A stretch of 64,000 bases of DNA, taken from Diplosphaera chodatii (taxonomy: Eukaryota > Chlorophyta > Trebouxiophyceae > Prasiolales > Stichococcaceae). Position numbers and translations under genes: made by a program. The stretch lies in assembly GCA_032358165.1 (NCBI GenBank), contig JAALGY010000031.1:620001-684000 (forward strand), read 5' to 3'. Under the pieces are notes generated by a model. It did no database searches, was not told the origin of the DNA, and saw nothing but the letters and a program-made list of their open reading frames with translations. Position 1 is the stretch's first letter; each line of letters opens with the position of its first letter. This document shows positions 59,390 to 64,000 of this stretch, piece by piece.

Positions 59390-60870
59390 CCGTTTGCACA
59401 GTGATCTCCTCCAGCACCACGTTCTTGCTCATCTTGAATGGCATCAGGGCCACCTCTGCTATGTCCTCAGGCGTCACCTCCAGTTCAGGGATCATCTCCT
59501 GATCTGGCCTCTCCCTGCGCACAATGTTGAGAGCGGCTTGAAAACCCTTAAATACACTGTACTTGCACACATGTAATCAGCGTCTGCAGCTTCCACATGC
59601 CCATCTGACAAGTGCCACCGAGAGGGTGTCTGGGAGGGGCTGAGGGGACAGCATACTGTGTCATGGACGTGTCTGTCTGTGCAGGGTTGATGGTCGTTGA
59701 GAATATGTTGTCTGACTTCAGCGACGCCCAGATGGATTTGGACCAACCGCGGAAGCCCCACCTGGACCGCAACAGGTTCCACTTCCAAGGTGGTTCGAAA
59801 AGCCAATCCTAAACAGGTGCTCCATCTGTCATGTGGGACTCAAGTTCTTGGAAACACAGGGTTGTGTCATGGCACCTCACTTTGAGGATGCGTAAGCCGG
59901 GGCTGATGGGTATGGGGACAGCGCTTCAATGGACGCTATGTTGATGATGTACCCCTGCACATGGTCGGCACACTCTCACCATACGCTGGAGACCAAAACA
60001 GCATGTATGCAAAAGCCTCTGCGAAACGATGCTTCGGACGAGCTGCACCTCGCCGCGGTCCTTCATTGCCGGCGTCAGCCAGCGCGTGAGGTGCATGGGC
60101 GCCTGCGAACCCACATGCAGGTAACATGTCGAGGGGCTGTGTGGCTGCACATACGTTTTGGTGGTTCTTGACGGCCGACGTCCTCGCAGCACAGAACGTG
60201 CCAGCAAATTGACGCTCATCAGGCGGTCCCACTCGGCCGGGTCGCCGTCCAGCGGGCCCTGCCCCTTGTTGGGGCCCTTCTCCAGGCTCATGGGTCCGTA
60301 CGAGCCGGCGTTGTTCACCAGCACGTCCACATACCCGTACTTGTCCAGCACCCTGCAGCCGGCAGGTGCATGCAGCTGCATCAGCATGGCATGTCATGCA
60401 CGTGCACAGTTGCAGCTGCATGGTGGTGGCCTGGTGGCATGTGACATGTTCAGAGACAGTTGTGTGGCGCGAATGCATAAGTTCCCACGGAACTTTTTGC
60501 CAGGTCGTCGGCAGCCGACGGCGAGCTGAAGTCTGCGGTGATGACTTCCACCTCACGGGCCCCCAGTGAGCGGCAGGCCTCTGCTGCCTGCGCAGACGCG
60601 GCAGCAGTGTGAAAGTCTTGCAACGCAAGCCTGACATGGCCACAGCACCACCCCCCAGGAGAAGCTCCTACCAAGGAGTTCCTCACGCTCTGCCTGCAAA
60701 GTGCAGCACAGCAGGAGGCGCGCCATCACCTGGTTGAGGTCATTCTCGACATTGGGCTCGGCGACCAAAATCAGCGCTGCCGCCTGGCCCGCGTACGCCT
60801 CAGCAATGGCGCGGCCGATGCCGCGCTGTGCCCCCGTCACCAGCGCGCGCCTGGTCTTCAGCAGGTCCAT
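59390..60870 (-). CDS. Short-chain dehydrogenase/reductase
   Basis: Exons (minus): 60730-60870, about 60493-60587, 60202-60352, 60049-60102, 59881-59954, about 59655-59761, 59390-59514. Classical SDR motifs run in order: VTGAQRGIGRAIAEAYAG, VDVLVNNAGSYGP, SVNLLAPMHLTRW, GYIINIASIEALS, catalytic YASSK, GFRGWSKSIWASLKSDNI, STTINPAQ, and VTPEDIAEVALMPFKM. It is therefore an active-site-complete NAD(P)-dependent oxidoreductase of unknown substrate. Two points are unresolved. No canonical donor keeps frame between DDLAK and RVLDKYG. The true 3' end is also unclear: the last frame stays open to about 59106. The intron after SVNLL uses a GC donor. Confidence 0.85.
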
Positions 60871-61823
60871 CTGAATGCATCACAGGTGGTTCAGCGTCAC
60901 TGCTGTGCTGCTGAATCAACCAGTGTCAAACTGCAGATGGTCTGCTGGACTTCAGCTTTGCTGCTGATGTCTCTGACAATGCGCATACGATGCAGCGTCC
61001 AAACATCAGGTCATGGACCTTTGGGGTCTCGACTGGCTTGTGCGCCATGACTGCCAGGGCGCGAGCCGCGACTGGGTGCAGCCAGGCTGTGGTGCGTGGC
61101 GCCTTGCGAGTCTGCAACTGTGTACGGATAGAACAGGAGCTTGTAATTGACTGAGTGTTAGCCACATGTATACTCCTGACCGGTCGGCTTGTGTATGTAT
61201 GTATGCATGCATGTGCCACTACTGGGTGATGCAATCTCAGCGTGCAGACCAGTGTTTTGCTACTTGACTCCACATCTGCACCCGTGATTGCTTGCAACAC
61301 GTCAATCAGAGCATGACGGCCGCCCCACCTGCGTTACTGCTGGACAAGCGCGCAGGAGGCCGCAAGGAAGTGCGCTGAAAAGGCCAGATCCGGAACCGGA
61401 AACGTGAGGTAGCACCCGAGGAACCGATCTGCGAGCAAGAACAACAGTAGAAGCCAGCAACTTTGGCCCTCTCGTGCGCAGGTGCACTGCAGGGCTGCTG
61501 CACATTGTCCAGGCACCTGGGTGCCGGACCTCGCGACAGTCTTTGAGAAGGCAAAGCGATCACCACCGCACCTGGCAAAGCCCTTGAGCACTTCCATGGC
61601 AGCTTCAGTCCCACGGTAGTCCGCGAGGCGACATCCTGCGCGCTGCCCGGAGTGAAGCACGAGGTCTCGTGGAGGAGCCGACCAAAAGGGAAAGCTTGCT
61701 GATCGACGTTGCCCTTGCAGAGTTTCCGCCGACTGAACGCCCAAACGTGCTGCAAACGCTGCGACCGGCGGCAGAGCACACAATGCCGCGCCGCTGCATC
61801 TCTGGGTGATGCCAGTGGCAGGC
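60871..61823. promoter_or_regulatory. Divergent intergenic region, SDR / NOL11-like
   Basis: These 953 bp lie between outward-facing genes. A short ATGTATGTATGCATGCATG-type simple repeat lies near 61194-61212. No gene was seen. Confidence 0.5.
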
Positions 61824-64000
61824 ATGTCCGAGCAGCCGCCCCTCGCGCTGCTCACGCTGTTGAGAGGCCTGGGCAGCTTGGTCGGTATCAGCAGGGGCAG
61901 TGCGGCCGGCACGCTTGCGGCAACCGTGCAGGGCGACGGCGTGACGGTGGTCGATGCAAACAGTCAAGTGAGCTGCTTTTGTCGATCGATTGCTGTCCAT
62001 GCATGCCTCGTTGACATAGGGCGCCGCCCTATTGCGAAGGCTTTGCACATCACTATGAAGGCCAGACCCGCTTAAGGACTACAGTCACCACTACTGTTGG
62101 TGTGCATGTGCAGCTGCAACATCTGTCTGTAGATGCATGTCGGCCCTACTTGGGTGCCCTGCGTCTGACGATCGATTGAACCATGGTTTTGCAAGCAGCT
62201 GGAGCTTGAGCAGGCAATTTTTTCGACTGGTCGCATGATAACGAGTTGATGCAATGCTATGTCTTTAAAATAGCCGTCTGGGTACTGGATGTAGTGAAAC
62301 ATGCCCGTGCATTGAGATGGAACAGAAGCATTTCGTTGTTGGGCGGCGGCCAGCATGCATATGCACTCAAGTTGCTGCAGGGGCGATGTTGTCCCATGAC
62401 TGCTTCATATACATTCATTGCAGGGCCGCCTGATCTCGTGGGCGCTAGGCAGCTCGCTGTGGACGTTTGTGACGCCGGTAGTGTACTGCGGCGCGGCGTG
62501 CGCCTACGCAGCAGTTGTCCGCCCCAGTGAGGAGGCTGGCGCAACACCCGGGGAGCTGTGGGTATGGCCCCAGGATGCCAGCGGCGCGGTGTCCCTCGAG
62601 CGGAGCTCCCATAAAGTGCAGCTACCAGCAGGGATCGTCCATGCGCTGCATGCTGTGTCAGACGGTAAGGACACTCAGTGGCACCCTGCATGCAGGGCCA
62701 TGCCCATGCGACCGCCATCAGGCCAAGCCTGTTGTGGTATCACTTCATGTGCCACTTGCATCTGTGGTTCGCGCCGTGCTGAGGTGCTCGACTACCCTGC
62801 GCAGAAGCTTCATCCGCAGGACAGCCCAGCTCAGATGCTGCTATGCTGATCGACAGCCGCCCAGCAGCACTGGGGGCTGGAAGTGGCGTGGCCGTGGTCT
62901 ATGCAGACGGCTCAGTCCAGGTGGTCAGCATCGACAGTGACAGCAGTCAGCAGCCAGAGGTGACCAGGGTTTTGGCGGCACCAGATCAGGGTGATGCAGA
63001 CATAGCAGCAACAGCAGTGGATGCAGCAAGCAGCAGGCTGGCCATCATCCTCCACCGTGCAGACGGTGCAACCGTGGCGCACATACACAGCCTCCAGGTG
63101 CGTCAGCATCTGCTCTGTGATGGTGCAAACATTGCCCATGTGACCAGCAGCAAGGTTTCGATCAAGAAAGCAATTGCGATGCTGCGCGCAGCCGTCGGTG
63201 GATCGCGATGAGGCTGCGGAGACGTCCAGCTTGCAGCTGCAGCCGCCAGTAGCGGAGCTCAAAGTGCGGCGCGCAGCGCTGCAGGGCCGCCGCCTGGCAG
63301 CGCTTTGGGCTGACGGCACGCTGCAGTCCTATAATCTGGACACAGCCGAGCAGCAACAGTCAGGAGGCGGCAGCGGGGTGGCGCCCACCGTCTCCCTCCC
63401 GCTGCGGGGCTTCGCATTCAGCTGTCCACAGGTGGGTACTGACGCATGGGAGAAGCATGCTGGGGCTCATTGCCACAACACTGCACTGCAGCAGCGATGA
63501 GCGCGCTGCTCACCTTGGGGCTGTGTCCGATGGCTGAAAGACACTTCCCTTAGCACCTTTGCTACCAAGTACAGGTGGACACCCCAGCCCAGCCGGTGGA
63601 AGCAGAGCTGCAGTCAGCGTCCAAGAAGCGCAAGAAGCGGAAACCGCTCGCTAATGGTGGCGTGGCCAACGGCATCCCGCAGCTGCAGCAGCAGCAGCAG
63701 CCGCAGCCGTCGCCGCCGCAGGCAGCCACGTTGGCGCCCGCCCTTGCACTTCTGCCAGCCGACCATGCCGTGGTGCTTGGCTGGGAGGCGGCATCAGGCG
63801 CCGATGGCCTGGCAGCCCCAGCAGCAGGTGAGGCTTCGCTTGATCAGGCCCACCACATTTGTCATGACTTCGAGCTCCGCATCTGTCATGCTTGGAGGCT
63901 GGCCGCCTGTACATTGTCCAAGACATGATCTGCGAAGCATTAAGCCTGTCGCACGCTGGTTGCAGGTGCACGCCTAATGGCGACGGTGGTGGAGCTGCGC
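61824..64000 (+). CDS. NOL11-like nucleolar protein, N-terminal part (cut by window edge)
   Basis: Exons: 61824-61967, 62424-62664, 62835-63097, 63192-63431, 63575-63827, 63966->64000. It starts MSEQPPLALLTLLRGLGS; an in-frame ATG at 61809 is an alternative. The strands resemble a beta-propeller: DGVTVVDANSQGRLISWALG, YAAVVRP, VAVVYADGSVQVVSID, RRLAALWADGTLQSYNLD. A basic cluster KKRKKRKP looks like a nuclear or nucleolar localisation signal and is followed by a Gln/Pro run. This layout fits the N-terminal propeller of NOL11, a small-subunit-processome factor for pre-rRNA. The match is by pattern only and another propeller protein is possible. Confidence 0.5.

Noticed and set aside
1..64000. 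CRISPR arrays, rRNA genes, integrated viral genes
   Set aside because: No regularly spaced repeats, rRNA-like sequence or viral protein motifs were seen on either strand.

Overview
The window is nuclear DNA of a eukaryote, most likely a GC-rich green alga (Chlorophyta, probably Trebouxiophyceae; this is inference). Genes are dense, on both strands, and split into many short exons by introns of about 80-500 bp. Nearly all splice junctions read AG|G and carry GT...AG, with a notable minority of GC...AG. The proteins point to a photosynthetic eukaryote: plant-type PRISE reductase, expansin-like wall proteins, ERdj3 with an HDEL tail, ATG9 and a U-box protein. TGA is the usual stop codon and the standard code holds. 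The window has no bacterial operon features, no CRISPR array and no viral gene.

Layout: 1-2793 (+) 3' end of DNA polymerase epsilon catalytic subunit; 3258-3705 a TIR element flanked by TA; 4516-7517 (-) a lipid-anchored protein kinase; 8003-11117 (-) its tandem paralogue, a pseudokinase; 11701-17291 (+) MRE11; 17661-20423 (-) PRISE-type reductase; 20806-27984 (+) valyl-tRNA synthetase; 28266-30659 (-) TRAPPC12; 32214-33975 and 35528-38003 (+) two expansin-like paralogues; 38827-41362 (+) ERdj3 co-chaperone; 41826-42951 (+) tail-anchored cytochrome b5; 43933-46139 (+) secreted Pro/Gly-rich glycoprotein; 46943-52648 (-) ATG9; 53515-56489 (-) U-box/WD40 protein; 57317-59048 (+) membrane-anchored SGNH hydrolase; ~59390-60870 (-) short-chain dehydrogenase; 61824-end (+) nucleolar NOL11-like protein, cut by the window edge.

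How the genes relate: this is a normal eukaryotic neighbourhood, not a functional cluster. POLE and MRE11 are both genome-maintenance genes but are separated by the kinase pair. Several genes are head-to-head and probably share promoter regions (pseudokinase/MRE11, PRISE/ValRS, TRAPPC12/expansin, U-box-WD40/SGNH, SDR/NOL11-like). Two local duplications stand out: the kinase/pseudokinase pair and the expansin-like pair. ERdj3, the expansins and the Pro/Gly-rich protein use the secretory pathway.

Exon models were built by hand by joining conserved protein blocks at splice sites that keep phase. Each model that is complete in the window sums to a multiple of three, except where a gap is stated. 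UTRs cannot be defined from sequence alone.
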